64,000 nt of DNA from Pieris napi. Lineage: Eukaryota > Arthropoda > Insecta > Lepidoptera > Pieridae. Below, one piece after another: positions 1 to 12,400 of this stretch. Numbering within the stretch: position 1 is the stretch's first letter; each line of letters starts with the position of its first letter. The notes beneath the pieces were generated by a model. That model ran no database searches and was not told the origin of the DNA. It worked only from the letters and a program-made list of their open reading frames with translations. The stretch spans positions 11,036,001-11,100,000 of the forward strand of contig NC_062252.1 in NCBI RefSeq assembly GCF_905475465.1, in the 5' to 3' direction. The position numbers and the translations under genes were made by a program.

Positions 1-415
1 GCCTGCAAAGTTTGAATTCCCAAAGTAGTAATAAAATAGAGTGTGGTTACTAAGAAAATAATCTTGTTATTGTATCAAAACAAGTTAATGTGAATAATGT
101 AATAACTTAATACTTCTACCGTAGTTGGTTTATTAAACTTATTCCAATAACATACAACTTATTAAGGCTACTAATAACACACAAGTTGTCAATGAAAACA
201 TAGAAATAAAACCAACTTAAATTAAGAACCTAAGTATATATAAAAACAGACCTAAGAATATAAAAGGCATTACTGTTTTCTTGCGGGTATCAAGATATAT
301 GTTTTAATTGCTTTGTTTTGTTCCATTATTTTGTCTTATATATAGTACAGTTATATATCTTACGTATTTTTGCACTTCTTGCTTACCTTATCTAATTTAA
401 TATTCTTCTTACTGT

Positions 416-520
416 AGTTGCCTGGATGAGATCGATCGAAAGCGATAAATTGCCCTCCTTTTAATTTAATTATGTTAATAATTATATTTCTGTATGCAAC
501 GAAGTGTTAATAAATAAATA
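416..520 (+). mobile_element. RTE-like non-LTR retrotransposon 3' tail, copy 1
   Basis: Contains TTGCCTGGATGAGATCGATC, a short spacer and TGCAACGAAGTGTTAATAAA followed by a TAAA-rich tail. The same layout recurs at 13605-13735 (- strand), 22918-23010 and 57189-57312. This is the usual 3' end of a family of severely 5'-truncated retrotransposons in Lepidoptera. No coding sequence remains. Confidence 0.6.
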
Positions 521-765
521 ATCATATATGAAATAAAAATTCGTTATAGGCATAAGAATCCAATTGCAATTAAAAGAAAAAAACGATTGACTGCAACCAG
601 ACATTGAGATAGGTGTACAGCATTCATATTCGAAGGACATGTCAAAGTTGAAAATAGCCTTCAGTTACCGACGACTCAATTCGATTGTATCTCGCAAAAA
701 AGGTTTCGGGTCGGCTTACCATGTGTCATGTATTGATGGTGACATAACTTCGAAGTGAATTTCAA

Positions 766-1065
766 CTTTGAAAATGAGCTTTCCAAAATACCATCCGTAT
801 CACCTCGACATCCGTCGTTCCACAACTGAGCGTTTTCTAAGGCAGTTTTTGCCGCGCACCAACACTATGTGGAACCAGCTGCCCACTGAAGTATTTCCGA
901 ACCAATACGACTTAGGTTCCTTCAAGAAAAGAGCGTACAAATTCTTGAAAGGCCGGCAACGCACTTGCGAGCCTTCTGGCATTGTGAGTGTCCATGGGTG
1001 GCGGTATCACTTAACATCAGGTGAGCCTCCTGCCCGTTTGCCTCCTATTACAGAAAAAAAAAAAG
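766..1065 (+). mobile_element. 5'-truncated copy of the non-LTR element at 42205-44456
   Basis: An open frame from 768 reads a peptide nearly identical to the C-terminus of the reverse transcriptase ORF at 42972-44435, with shared motifs YHLD.RRSTTERF, TMWNQLPTEVFPNQ and HLTSGEPPARLPP. The copy ends in an A-run at about 1050-1063. It starts near the last hundred codons of the ORF, so it is a dead 3' fragment and not a host gene. Confidence 0.88.
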
Positions 1066-1393
1066 AAGTATGCACCAATTTTTATACCGTCAAGGTGTTC
1101 GTCATAATTAATCTTTAGAATATATATACGCAATCTATGTATTATAGATATTGGGGCTGCAATAACCAGGCTGTGCCGCCGGGTAACTTGCTCAGTCATT
1201 CGACTTTGAATTTGCACGCATTGAGCACAGTTAATAATGTTGCGGTTAAGACTGACTTATTCAGTTTAACACCGACTGAATTCATAAGAGTGGCATTGTC
1301 CATTATTTGTTATGGGAAGGTTTATGTTGGTTTCTTCTATGGAATTAGAGTTAAGCTATTTTGGTAGAGAATAAGATTAAATAAATATGTATA

Positions 1394-1548
1394 TGTCACC
1401 GGAATATAACAAAACCCGCAAGTCAATTTCCTAGAAAGTTTATAAACTTTCGTAGGATTCTTAACGACAGATAAATTGTGTTATTTTACGCCCACATTTT
1501 TTCCTAGAAAATTTATAAACTTGCGGATTTTGTTATATTCCGGTGACA
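1394..1548. mobile_element. 155-bp MITE with about 30-bp terminal inverted repeats
   Basis: The left end reads TGTCACCGGAATATAACAAA and the right end is its reverse complement, extended inward by CCCGCAAG against TCCGCAAG. TA dinucleotides flank both ends, as for Tc1/mariner-type or related TA-target elements. The interior carries a direct repeat of CCTAGAAA.TTTATAAACT (near 1431 and 1503) and no coding capacity. Confidence 0.8.
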
Positions 1549-1781
1549 TATATACATGAACCTTTACTTATAAACTACTTTTTATCGTATCCTCAATAGG
1601 TTTATTAAATAATTACGTAACATGTGTAAAAAGCAACAAAAAATAAATAATAGTTTTTTTAAACTATTATTTTATTTTTTATTATTTTATTTTTTTTCGG
1701 ATTATTGCATTGTCATTGATCTTTGACAGGTGCGCAAAATTTAAATAAAATCTGTCCGTTTAATGTGGGTCAAAATCGAGT

Positions 1782-1801
1782 TACATACATACATACATAC
1801 A
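1782..1801. repeat. ACAT microsatellite
   Basis: About five tandem ACAT units in presumed dpr intron sequence. Confidence 0.9.
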
Positions 1802-2039
1802 GGTGAAGCTAATATAAAGCGTGTAACAAGACACACTGGAAAATCATTCAAATCTTTTATATAACTTATTAGATATATAGAAGAAACTGTTAAATATTTT
1901 CACAGTTTCATCCATTAAATAGATCAATTTTATTTATCAACTATCAGGAATAATTTGGACTGTTATTTGTTATTCATAAATATCTACTGAACTGAAATCA
2001 ATAAATTTCTCCAAATATTAACAAATGTATACTTTTCAG

Positions 2040-2151
2040 AGGCCCGCGCTCAAATATCTGGGCCAACGGATAAGTACCTCAAGCCTGGTTCAACTTTAAG
2101 GCTTCAATGCTCCGTCGTACAAACTACAGAAGCACCAGCCTTTGTATTCTG
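2040..2151 (+). CDS. dpr: dpr-family protein, exon encoding the start of the second Ig domain
   Basis: This is an internal exon of a defective-proboscis-extension-response (Dpr) cell-surface protein. Dpr proteins carry two Ig domains and bind DIP partners in neuronal wiring. The exon follows a pyrimidine-rich stretch ending CTTTTCAG and is followed by GTAAGA. It starts with two bases of a split codon, then reads ARAQISGPTDKYLKPG and later LRLQCSVVQTTEAPAFVF, ending with TG, the first two bases of a Trp codon. The Cys in LRLQC is the B-strand cysteine of an Ig fold, and the GPTDKYLKPGS.L pattern is typical of the second Ig domain of Dprs. The Trp codon is completed by the first base of the exon at 13036, in phase. 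Upstream exons are not in the window. The paralogue number cannot be told from this stretch. Confidence 0.9.
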
Positions 2152-2470
2152 GTAAGAAATTATAAATACCCTTTTTACCAGACTATAACTACTAAAGTTC
2201 GTAATAAAGTAGTGTTAGCGGACTAACGCCATCTTGTAGAAGAAACCTATATAAAGCGTGGCAACACCGGCGTTGACTCACTTTTATTTCGAGACTTCGT
2301 GCGGAACGGACTTGTTACTAACCTAACCTCAGTAGATTTTAAAAGTCTAAAGTACCTACACGTTCTAATCTACAGTGTTGACTAATAGTAGTGTATTTTA
2401 TTTTTTTGTAAAAAATACATTTTCTTTGTCATATTTCTTACGTAAAACGTTTTAACTGCAATTATTAGAA

Positions 2471-2640
2471 CAGTGTTGGCCTTGTGGCTAGCATGACTCT
2501 CAACATCAAGGTTCGTGCGTTCGAATCACGACTGTGTAACAATGGATCTTTCTTTGTGCTCCAATGTGGAAAACATCGTGAAGATCGACCAACTTTGGGT
2601 AAGACCGAAGGTTGGTGCGCCACTGATTTTAGGAAACGAT
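2471..2640 (+). mobile_element. tRNA-derived SINE, diverged copy
   Basis: Starts with CAGTGTTGGCCTTGTGGCTA and has a B-box-like GTTCGAATC 45-55 bases on, then decayed remains of the SINE body, ending near GCGCCACTGATTTT. Other, better copies in the window are at 53899-54162 and 61712-61975. Confidence 0.6.
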
Positions 2641-2944
2641 TTCTTATAACAGCTAACCTTTATAAAGCAAATCGTTTATGCAAAGATGTTTTCTACAATG
2701 CAATGGCTATCCTGTAGCTTTAATATGAGTTTGACACTGTACTAAATTTCGGCGAAAGATTTTTCATACAAATTTGACTATTTTATTTGTCGTTTAATCA
2801 TAGACATGTTGGCTATATAGAAATTAATAAATAATGATATTAAAACTTATATTAAACACGTTCAAACCTGTCCTCAACATCCGTAAATACCTACGCTACA
2901 ACCTTTTAGGTCAGATTTCTGTCTCTGTTCCTTGACAATTTTCA

Positions 2945-3092
2945 ATAGGTGAACAACCTCACGATGTTTTCCTTCATCGTAGGAGCGAGTGTTAATGCGC
3001 ACAAAGACAGAAAGTTGGTGCATAGCCGGGGATAGAACCTACGATCCCACGGATGAGACTCGCACGCTGAAACTACTAGCCCCAACACTGCT
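2945..3092 (-). mobile_element. tRNA-derived SINE, 5' part
   Basis: Read on the - strand it begins with the SINE head (agcagtgttggggctag), passes a B box (gatcgtaggttctatcccc) and reaches the conserved middle gaaggaaaacatcgtgagg. It is truncated just past that point. Confidence 0.75.
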
Positions 3093-5516
3093 CAACATCC
3101 GTAAATAACCTGTAAAAAATTCATTACGACCTTCATACATATCCAGTTCTTACATAAAACAAATTTCACCGCGAAAATGAAAATAAAACGCACACAGCCC
3201 TCACGGAGAGTGGCCGTAAAACTTTATTTTTTCCGTAAAATTTTAGTTCACCATTTTGCGGTTCGACGCTCATAGTAAATTGTTTTACTGGATACATTTT
3301 TAAGTGGTGTACTCTTGAACTATAAAAAAGTTGTTTGCAATTTTTTGTAGCGGTGTAAGTAGATATTATTTTTAGTTACGTATTTAAACGTCGGGAAAAA
3401 TTTGAAATTATGTAAAATAATTATAAGTTTATAATAAAACATAGCTTCAATCCGTTCAAAAACTAATGCTTTTTTGTAAATCTGTATAATAATAATAATT
3501 AAGCCTCATTTATTCCTTGAAACATTCATCCATCTTTACTAAAGATCACTCACTTTCTCACTCTTGTAAATAGGTATAATGCATTTTTAATAATTACTAA
3601 CCATATCTGTATATCTCTCGTAAAGAGTATAGGCCTCCTCCAAATGGCACCATCTCTCTCTATCTTGAGCATTTTTCTCCCTATCCTCCCCACCACCGAC
3701 CTACACAAGCATAACGGAATATTATATAAGAACCTTTTAATTACTTCATCATTATTTATTCTATAGATAGGAACGTCTTCGTATGCGGTTTAATGAATTA
3801 TAATATTGTTTCTACTCGTATTATTAAGTAATTCTTGAAAACAAAAATATTAGTGTTTAAAATTGAGAACCTAGGTCTTATACATGACCTAAAGATAGTT
3901 TTACTTTGGTAACGATGTGTTCTCCAAGTCAGATGAAAGTAGATGCGGTATATGTTTTCGTTCCGTTTTATAAACATATTAGTTATGGTAATTTGAGAGC
4001 AGTGTTGGACACCCATATAAGTTGATGCGTTTACGGCCTTATAGAGAGCAGGATACTCTTTCTTTAAACAATTGAACGTCGTATCTCCCAGGGAAGGGTC
4101 TTCCACAGTTCGTAATTCGCAAAAGAATGCGTCTTGTGATTCGGACCGTGGAAGACGAGGTGACGCTGGTGAAATTTCATCGTAACAAAGACAAAAATAT
4201 CCTTAATTTCCTTTACTTTTTACTTTATATATTGTAGGTTATTTTCGCCTATAAATATTAAAATAGTTCCTCTGAGTACAATAAACAGGAAATTGTTTAG
4301 TAAAATTGCTTCTTAGAAATGTGAACAAGTTTTCCTGGTAATTACACTACTATCACGGGAAAACTCACCATGTTAAAATGGGAAAACGTAATACAAATTT
4401 TAAACGAGCGTGCGGTACGACCTACCTGCAACATCAAAACCTGAGGTTTTGCTATATCGTTTTCATGCTTTTAAATTTTAATTTTATTAATTTATATAAG
4501 ACTCGTAGTACTCATATCCATAATAGGGATCGTAATTAGCGTCAGATCAACAGTAACAAAGTACATTAACTGCCTAACTGATAAAAGGTGCGTTTAGTGT
4601 TTTATATTTTATGTTTCACAATTAATTTATCATTTATATATATATAAGGAAGGATCCAAAGATACAGAAATGACAACTCAATACCATTTCGAACTAAGCT
4701 GAATTTTTTTTTGGTATAAAGTAACGAAATTTGGAATTGAGGTCGGTCAATTGTGGGCTCAGTATGTTTTAAACCCGATACCCCACGAGGCACAGAATGC
4801 TGTTCATAAAAACTTTTAATAATTAAAAGATCTGCGTATTCAAATGCCTCATTGGGTGTTGAAAATACCAGCAGAATCCACTGAATGTTCGCAGTGCTTT
4901 TTCTCCCTCGTTTTCCAATTAAAACATTTTATGTTTGAATCTTCAAATAATAAATGTCGTGTACAAAAAAAACAGTTTTTAAATATCAAGAACAATTATT
5001 GGTCTTGAATAATATTTATACAACTACTATTGTTTTTATATGGTGTACACATTTTGAACAAAAACCTCCTCCTTTAAGTAAGAATATTCGAAATCAATAA
5101 TCTGTAAATAGAATGAGAATTGCCATGTGCACTTAAGCTCACGTTTTATGTCATAAAAGCCAGACTATAATCATTTTAAATGATCTTCCTCATACATTTA
5201 TTAGGCTTCGGTGTCACAAAGAGTTTTAGTCACAATCAATTAAATATATATAATAATGATCAATGCATCTTGGAGCTTATTATATTGTGTTTTTTTTTAT
5301 ATTTGTACAATTAGGTAAATATTGTTGTTAACTGTGTTTTATGTTTATATTTGAATGTGTATTCCTGTTTCGGCTTTTGTATATAATGCAATTTTTTGGA
5401 TTTTGTCTAATGAATAGCTGTAGGAATAGCTGTAGCAGCTTCACGGTGACTGAAGACAAAAGGTGTTGGATGTCAAAAAGTATCACAGCTGTAGAAAAAG
5501 TTTTATTATCTGTATT

Positions 5517-5561
5517 TATTTCCCCGGAGTTGGAAATCAACAAGTCAACTCCGGGGAAATA
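5517..5561. repeat. Inverted repeat, 16-bp perfect stem, 13-base loop
   Basis: TATTTCCCCGGAGTTG at 5517-5532 is exactly the reverse complement of 5546-5561. The stem is GC-richer than its surroundings. It lies in the large dpr intron. Confidence 0.85.
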
Positions 5562-6289
5562 TGTAAAATTTATGTTAATAAAAGACAATACTATATACAT
5601 AATATTTACCTACAAAAAGTTTAAAATTTTACAAAAAGGAACAACCAATAAAAAAATATTCAATACATTTAACTGAGTGATACCTAATTTGGCTGTGTTG
5701 TTGAATTACGCCATTTAGCAACCTCGCCTCCCTAACTATATTGTTTTCGTCAACAGTCTAAAGTATCAATTTGAAAATTTGTGTTATTAAAAAAAGTATC
5801 AGTAAGAAACATATTGAATTTGAAATATAATTTTCATACTTCATATTTTCAATTCGGAATTCTAAATTTAAAGTGCACCTGCTTTCAACTGCCGATCGCA
5901 GCTCATTATTGCGTTTTTATACGTTTTTGTCCGAGAATGAAATCTTTAACGAAATAATAAAAATACTGAATATCTAATTAGTAAAAGTCTCTTGAGTTGA
6001 ATGGGTTTTTGAATTCGAAGAAATATTGTAGATAGAAGAGATTAATGAGCAAGATTTTGCTCACGTAATTTATAGAAACTGTATTGGTCAAAATATTTAT
6101 ATATAAAAGTTTTATTTTATAAATTGTCTCTGCACAAAGACAATTCAATTTTACGATCTAGCCTTAATACTAATAAGTAATTTAAAACTAACCTTTTTAA
6201 CTAAAAAAGGTTTTTAACATAAGAAAGTGTCAAATAACACTACTTACAGTCTCTATTAATTACACCCTAGAGGTTATTTCTATATATAC

Positions 6290-6850
6290 GTCGCAGCCAA
6301 CTAAGTTAATTAGCCGTTCAATTAACAGCCTAGCCGTTTAACTAAACGGCGCCGTTTAACTAGCGGCCTGAAAGAAGTTCAGCCAGGTGATTAAACAGCT
6401 AGGCAAATGAATTGTATCGATGACGTTTCATTACTTGCCTAGCCTGTTGACTTAATTTAAATTTAATTCCACTTTCTGCCACTCTCAAACTCGAAACGAA
6501 ACTCTTAAAACTATCTATGGCGTCGGCAAACCACAACCTTGATGGTGTTTTCCAAATTTTCATTAAAAACAACAAGTACAAATGAAGAGTGTAGTGACAA
6601 CTATAATGTGAATATGACTTAAGCAATTTTATTTTAAAAGAAATATTTTTTATGTCATATGTTTATATTTTTTATTTCTGCCAAATAATGGCTCTATCGT
6701 ATGAATGGCCTAAGCATTAACCAGCCAGTTTATTTAATGTTGTAACAAACGCTACGGCTGTATATATTTCAGGCCGTTAGTTAAACGGCACTGTTTAGTT
6801 AAAAGGCTAGGCTGTTAATTGAACGGCTAATTAAGCTAGTTGGCTGCGAC
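6290..6850. mobile_element. 561-bp non-autonomous DNA element with about 85-bp terminal inverted repeats
   Basis: The left end GTCGCAGCCAACTAAGTTAA and the reverse complement of the right end GTCGCAGCCAACTAGCTTAA keep matching for about 85 bases, through GCCGTTCAATTAACAGCCTA and GTTTAACTAACGGCCTGAA. The inverted repeats are themselves built of repeated GCCGTTTAA/TTAAACGGC motifs. ATATAC flanks both ends (6284-6289 and 6851-6856), a candidate 6-bp target duplication. The 75-codon antisense ORF inside is not convincing as a gene. Superfamily not determined. Confidence 0.85.
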
Positions 6851-7560
6851 ATATACATCGTCTTGCGTTCTTACCGAATTGCGTTTTACTATTATATTAT
6901 ATACCTCAAATCTTTTTAAAGCTGTTTTTTGTGTAAGTTTTATAATTTAAACACAATATTTTAGTTTGATCCTTACTTTTCGCAAAACCTTGTAGTTTTT
7001 CGGTGTGTGTCTAATAAATCTAAACGCAACAAACTAACAAATGTGTTTTGATAATAAAAATAAACTTAATACACAATCTATTTAAGCTGAATCACAAAAA
7101 CAAGATTTGTTGCTATGTGAAACTTTTCATTGAGACAAATGGATAAACTGTCCTTTGAAAGGTTAAAAGTTATTGTCATTCCTAAGCTGGGATTAAATTA
7201 GATTTACTTTGCCCCTGTCATTCCTAATATTTATTTAGTCGGAGGGTTAACCGTTTTAGTCACATTTACTATCAATTATATTTATTCGGTAGTCACAATA
7301 AACTCTTTTCAATAAGTTTATATAGTGATGAATGTAATATAATTTATTTAATAAACATATAATAAATATAATAAAAATCTGTTTATTCATTTCAAGTACA
7401 TATACATTACAATGTGTAAGATTTTGGCACCCTTTTAAGTAAGAAATACATGTGTATTCCCAGCTCTTTCATAACAAACTTAAGTATTACCTTAAAATAA
7501 ATTTATATATAATTTAATTACATCATTTTATTTACTTTTTAACCGTTATCAACACGCCTC

Positions 7561-7622
7561 AGTGCATGAGTGAGTGTGTGGGTGAAAATGTGTAAGTGAG
7601 TGAGTGAGTCAGTGAGTGAATG
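7561..7622. repeat. GTGA-rich microsatellite
   Basis: Interrupted tandem GTGA/GAGT units in dpr intron sequence. Confidence 0.85.
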
Positions 7623-7849
7623 AAAAAAGACGTGATGTAGGTATTGTAGATTCAAATGTTTGATTAAAATTACAATTATGAATAATTGTTGTTTTTATTT
7701 GTATCTATAAAGACTACAAAAGGAAGCAATTTTATTAAATTCTATGTACAATAACTGTGGCTTAGTGATGTTGTACGAATTTTTCATCGAGTACTATCTA
7801 TGTTTAAACCCATAAATGTTTATTTTTATTTTTTACACATAATTTTTAA

Positions 7850-7935
7850 TTTAGTTTTTTTTAATGATACAGCATACAAAAATACATACAACCCTTAATT
7901 TTCACGCCTCTACGATAAACCCCTATTTTTTATTT
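7850..7935 (+). mobile_element. Fragment related to the Helitron-like repeat at 30705-31015
   Basis: TTTTAATGATACAGCATACA through CCCTTAATTTTCACGCCTCT to CCCCTATTTTTTAT matches 30855-30930 with few changes. No ends are preserved here. Confidence 0.6.
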
Positions 7936-8226
7936 CTTAATTATGACTTGAACTCTGAGGTTTATATAGAAAAAAAATCACAGAACAACATATAAAGATT
8001 TTATTCCGGAAAACCGATCAGTCTCTGGGGTAGCACAGCAAAATGATCCATGTACTAAAGATATAGGCTAAGTAAAATCACATTATGGAAAAACGAAGTT
8101 CGTGGTCCAGCTGGTAATACCAAAACATTGGTCAAAACATTTACAAAAGGAACAAATCAATAAACATTATTAATTATACATTTAACTAACTAATACCCGA
8201 TTAAGCCCCGAAAATTAAAATTAAAA

Positions 8227-8322
8227 GACCGGCAATGAACTCGCGAGCTCTCTGGCATTAATGTTGCCTATGGGCGGCGGTATCACATCAGATGAGCCTC
8301 CTGCCCGATTTCCCCTTGTAAA
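8227..8322 (+). mobile_element. Short 3' fragment of the non-LTR family at 42205-44456
   Basis: Matches the last 100 bases of that element: AAGACCGGCAATGAACTCGC, GGGCGGCGGTATCACATCAG and GATGAGCCTCCTGCCCG, then a short A-run. Strongly 5'-truncated. Confidence 0.75.
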
Positions 8323-8515
8323 AAAAATGTGTGCGTGTACTAGTGTACACACGTAAGAAGTGAAACTTCTTTATGACCTTATTTTTCAAAAAATGATCTA
8401 CTATATGCAACTTTTAAGAAATTGGTTAAATAAAGTTAAATCAGAAAAAGTTTAACAAAAGGCTTTTATTATCATAGACATGAATACAATTAATACAATT
8501 ATTTCATTTAACCTT

Positions 8516-9392
8516 TGTTGATGCCAACCCCCACGACACCTCAGAGACTCAGGCCTGCACAGGATTATACGTTTAGATGTTCGTTTGAGAACACCCGTGC
8601 AGTAACCAAAGTAACTCGGTGCGGCTTTGAATACCGGTGGGGTTTGACTTCGTACGTACTACTGTTCTAGCCAATCCCGACGTCGCCTCAGAGACTCGGC
8701 AGTAACCAAAGTAACCTCGGCGCGGCTTTGAATACCGGTGGGGTTTGACTTCGTACGTACTACTATTGTAGCCAATCCCGACGTCGCCTCAGAGACTCGG
8801 GCCTGCACGGGATTAGACGTTTAGATGTTCGTTTGAGAACACCCGTGCAGTAACCAAAGTAACCTCGGCGCGGCTTTGAATACCGGTGGGGTTTGACTAC
8901 GTACGTTTTGTCAAGACGGTTCGACGTATCGCTGGCACCGCCTCAACCCACGCACCCCTGCTAGTGCGTAATTGTTGGATGTTGTCTTGAAATGAAACTG
9001 CGCCTTGTTCTTGTTTCTTGCTTCGCCGATTATTCTTGGGTCCCAGTTCGTTGCGGAGGAAAAAGAGAGGATTTTGCGTAAATCTCGCCGAGCTTAAGTA
9101 CTCAAACAGTATACCGCGACGAGAGCTGCGCTTACAGAAATCTGCGCGCGTATACCGCGACGAGAGCTACGCGACCCTTTTATTCGGCGAAGCATTTTAT
9201 TAATTTATTTAACTGTATTTTTCCCTTGAATTATTTACATATTTTTATCTAACTTATTTATACTAAAATTCTACTTATGAGCTATCAACAATATTCTTAT
9301 TTTACTTATAGCTCATACTTAATTACCAAACAATATTCATATTTAACCTATAGCTCATACTTAATACTATTTAAATCTATGAGTCGCCAACA
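8516..9392 (-). repeat. 3' LTR of the BEL/Pao element, 877 bp
   Basis: On the - strand it starts TGTTGGCGACTCATAG and ends GGGGTTGGCATCAACA, giving the TGTTG...CAACA ends usual for BEL/Pao LTRs. The left boundary is confirmed by the same 19 bases next to the primer site at 12754-12772. It contains a set of direct repeats (8523-8905), a duplicated GTATACCGCGACGAGAGCT (near 9110 and 9149) and AT-rich repeats of TATAGCTCATACTTAAT near 9310-9365. Confidence 0.8.
8523..8905. repeat. Three tandem units inside the BEL/Pao LTR
   Basis: Units start near 8523, 8670 and 8771 with GCCAA.CCC.ACG.C.CCTCAGAGACTC and each ends in GGTGGGGTTTGACT.CGTACG. Units 1 and 3 share a roughly 45-base insert (CCTGCAC.GGATTA.ACGTTTAGATG onward) that the middle unit lacks. 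Repeats of this kind in an LTR often hold promoter or enhancer elements; that role is an inference. Confidence 0.85.
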
Positions 9393-9416
9393 TTCTCCCC
9401 CTCGTGCGTAGCACCG

Positions 9417-12400
9417 TCATTCCTGCACGGCGACTTCGCTGGCACCATGATCACGATACTCGACGATGGTCTTCGCAGCACTCCTCCTTTGGTTGCGACG
9501 TCCACGATCCTGGTTCTTCCGTCGGGCCCGGGGTACGTGGTTTCGATGATTCCCCTCGGCCAAGTTCATGGTAACGCGCGATCCAAAATAAGAACCACGC
9601 CGCCTGGCTGCAGCTGCTCGCCTTCCCGTCGTTTTCCTGGGCAGTAGCGTGGGCAAGTTCTCCCGTAGCCATCTCCTCCAAAAGTGATCAGAGAGTCGTT
9701 GGACGGTCTTCCAATCTTCTCTGCACACCAGCTTTGCGTCAGGAAAATGCCTTATGCGCGCAGCTCCACCGGATCGTCCAGTGAGAAAGTGATTAGGGGT
9801 AAGGTTACTGGTTAGCGCCTCCTCTTCCAAATTATAAGCTAGGTTCGTTATTAGTCTAGAATTGACTATGTGTTCTGCTTCCAACAAGGCTGCCTGCAGT
9901 TCAAGCCTTGGCATAGAGATATATACTTCGGCTGCATACGACGTCTCCTTCGCGTCAGTGAAAGTATGCAGCTCCCCCTCAGTGCAGAATGTTGTCATAC
10001 ATCGCGGCAGCTGGATGTCTTGTTTTCTATCGATTTGTTCTAGGTAGCTCTTCCGCGCTTCGGTGTCGTCTTCAACGATCTCTATTTTGTTCGACGCCCA
10101 TCCTCGTAACTCGAAGTGTGCCTTCTTATGGATCAAGTCGACTTGCTGTATTACTCGTTGGTAATCGTCGCTGTGGCTGTGGAAGCTATGCAAATGATCA
10201 TGCATATAGTGCTTCCGCTCTATTGCTTGCGCCGCTTCTTCATATTTATGTAAGAAGGCCTTTGTGTTCTTAATTTTTATATAAATCGCAGTGCAAGGCG
10301 ACGACGCAGCTTCAAAAACCAGTGATAACATTCTGTAATCCTTCACTAGCGCTTCCTTGTCTTTTCGCCAAAGGTATCTGAGACTATTTCTATCTTCTTC
10401 ACATATTTTCCCCTGCAGAAACATTTGTTTTGTATCGGCCGCTATTGATACGGGACCTTGACGGAATCGCAGTAACACTCCAAATATTGACTGCAGTAAG
10501 TCCGGGCCGGACAGCATAACGTCTTTGAGGCTGACTCCATTGTTTTTGGCCGCAACGACAATTCCTAGCTTCTCATTCAGAGGGTGAACCACTGGGAAGT
10601 TAGGCAGGTACCATTTTTCGTTAGATGTGTAGTCGGCTGGTGCTTCTTGGGCGTAGTTGCTTTTCAACAGACCTATCGGCGCGTCCAATATGTCCAGTGC
10701 TCGCTGTTCGATATTCGTTGAAGGCTTCTTCGGCTGAACTATTGTATCTTCGATGATGCTTACGTGTGCACATGTGTTTACATAATTGATCGGAGACACG
10801 CCGCTGCTGTCGGAGCCATGGAGAACCCACCCTAACTTTGTTCGTGACGCCACCGGCTGCCCTGGCTTTCCACGTCGTATTTGTAACGAGACAATGTACT
10901 CCCAATTGTCTTGGCCAATGAGCAGCTTCGGCGCCTCAGCTTCGTAGCACACGTCTTGTAGTAAGCCCCGCAAGTGATGACACTTCTTTAGTCGGCTTTT
11001 ATCTACGAATTGAGGGGTTAATTTGAGCTCCTTGATAGTTCTTGCCCGCTTAAGTGTGCTCTTCTCGCTTTCCTTGATCCCTTTCAGTTCGATATCTAAA
11101 ATCATGGAGTCGTGATTTTTCATTTGCCCTCCGCCGATAGTTTCTATATTCAGGGCTTCGCGAGGACCCTTGATGCCGATGCTCGAAGCCACGTTTTCGT
11201 CAAGCAGTGTCACCGTTGAGCCTTCATCTAGCAGCGCCAGTACTTGTTTGCTCCCAGCCGGTCCGTATATCTCCACCTTGAGCATCTTAAGAATAGCTTT
11301 CGGTGTGCTTATTGTATTGACCGTCGCTGTCTCGGGCGGTGCCTCTTCGTGACGTTGTTCGCTCTCCGACGTCACATGTAGTAGGCTATGGTGCCATCTT
11401 CGACACAACTTGCACGGTGGTCTTCGGCATGTTTCTTTCCGGTGCTTCCCAGCGAGGCACTTGAAGCAGACCTTAAGCCTCTTAACTGTTTCCCATCTCT
11501 CGTTGACTGCCGCTTTTAGGAATCTTTGGCAGTCTTTCAGTTTATGTGTACCTTCACAGTCTGGGCACTTGATTTCTTCAGGTCTACTCCTTTCAGCGAT
11601 ATTATACGTAGCTTGCTTCACTGGCCTTCTTATCGCTGCGCTCGGTCGTACGCTTTTGCTGTCTTCGAGTACCGCGAAAGCGCCGCATTTGTCCGCTTCT
11701 AAATTGAGGAAGTTGCTTATTGTTTGAATATCACTGAACGATTCCTCTTCCCTCGCAGCCGTGAAATCATACCATCTGAATCTGAGAATTGGAGGCATCT
11801 TCTCTATTATAAGTTTCACGATTTCAGGCGAGTAGAGGTATTGCGGTCTCTTCAATCCCTTTATGGCGGCCACGCTGTTATTTATTTGGCTAGCGAAGAC
11901 GCATATGTCCCTGGGATTTTCCGTCGTTCTGGGAAGCGCCTTTAATTTCTCCAGTTCAGCTAGCACCAGCGCGTCGGGTCTACCAAATCTTCGGCGTAAA
12001 GCGTTAATAACTTCTTCTGGCATCGCCTCTGAGTACAAGAGGCTCTTAATGCTTTCTCTCGCTGTGCCTTTAATCGCTTTACGTAGCCGCGCCATATTCT
12101 GAATGCCAGAGAACATTGGAGATGTGTCTTCATATACGACTCGAAACGCCGTCCATTCGGAGCTGTCGCCTTCAAATATCGGCAGCTCTTGAATGTACTT
12201 CGGTTGCGGCGCTACATGTGTCGTCATGGCTTCCTTTATTGCGTCAGCTATTGCTCGAATGTCGCTCTTTGTTTCTATTTCTTCTGGCCTTTGTGCCGAT
12301 GAGCGCATCCAGTTTGCCACCTTTTCTTCATGGTTATCGTTGACGTCTTCTATAAAGGAGTCTTCCTCTTCCGTTTCTGCTTCTAATCGTAATCTGGCCA

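Larger units (their letters stand above)
1..2039. other. Intronic or upstream sequence of the dpr gene, repeat-bearing
   Basis: No coding exon is visible here. The first dpr exon in the window starts at 2040 with a split codon, so this stretch is probably intron, and the signal peptide and first immunoglobulin exons lie outside the window. It holds an RTE-like tail (416-520), a non-LTR 3' fragment (766-1065), a 155-bp MITE (1394-1548), T- and A-rich runs and a short ACAT microsatellite (1782-1801). Confidence 0.6.

Noticed and set aside
2210..2335. Possible solo-LTR promoter (CCTATATAAAGCGTGGCAAC)
   Set aside because: A TATA-like box and GC-richer downstream sequence are present, but no LTR ends or flank duplication could be found.
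7561..7622. CRISPR-like short repeats
   Set aside because: Simple GTGA microsatellite without spacers.
8523..8905. CRISPR-like or satellite array
   Set aside because: Only three long units, all inside an LTR.
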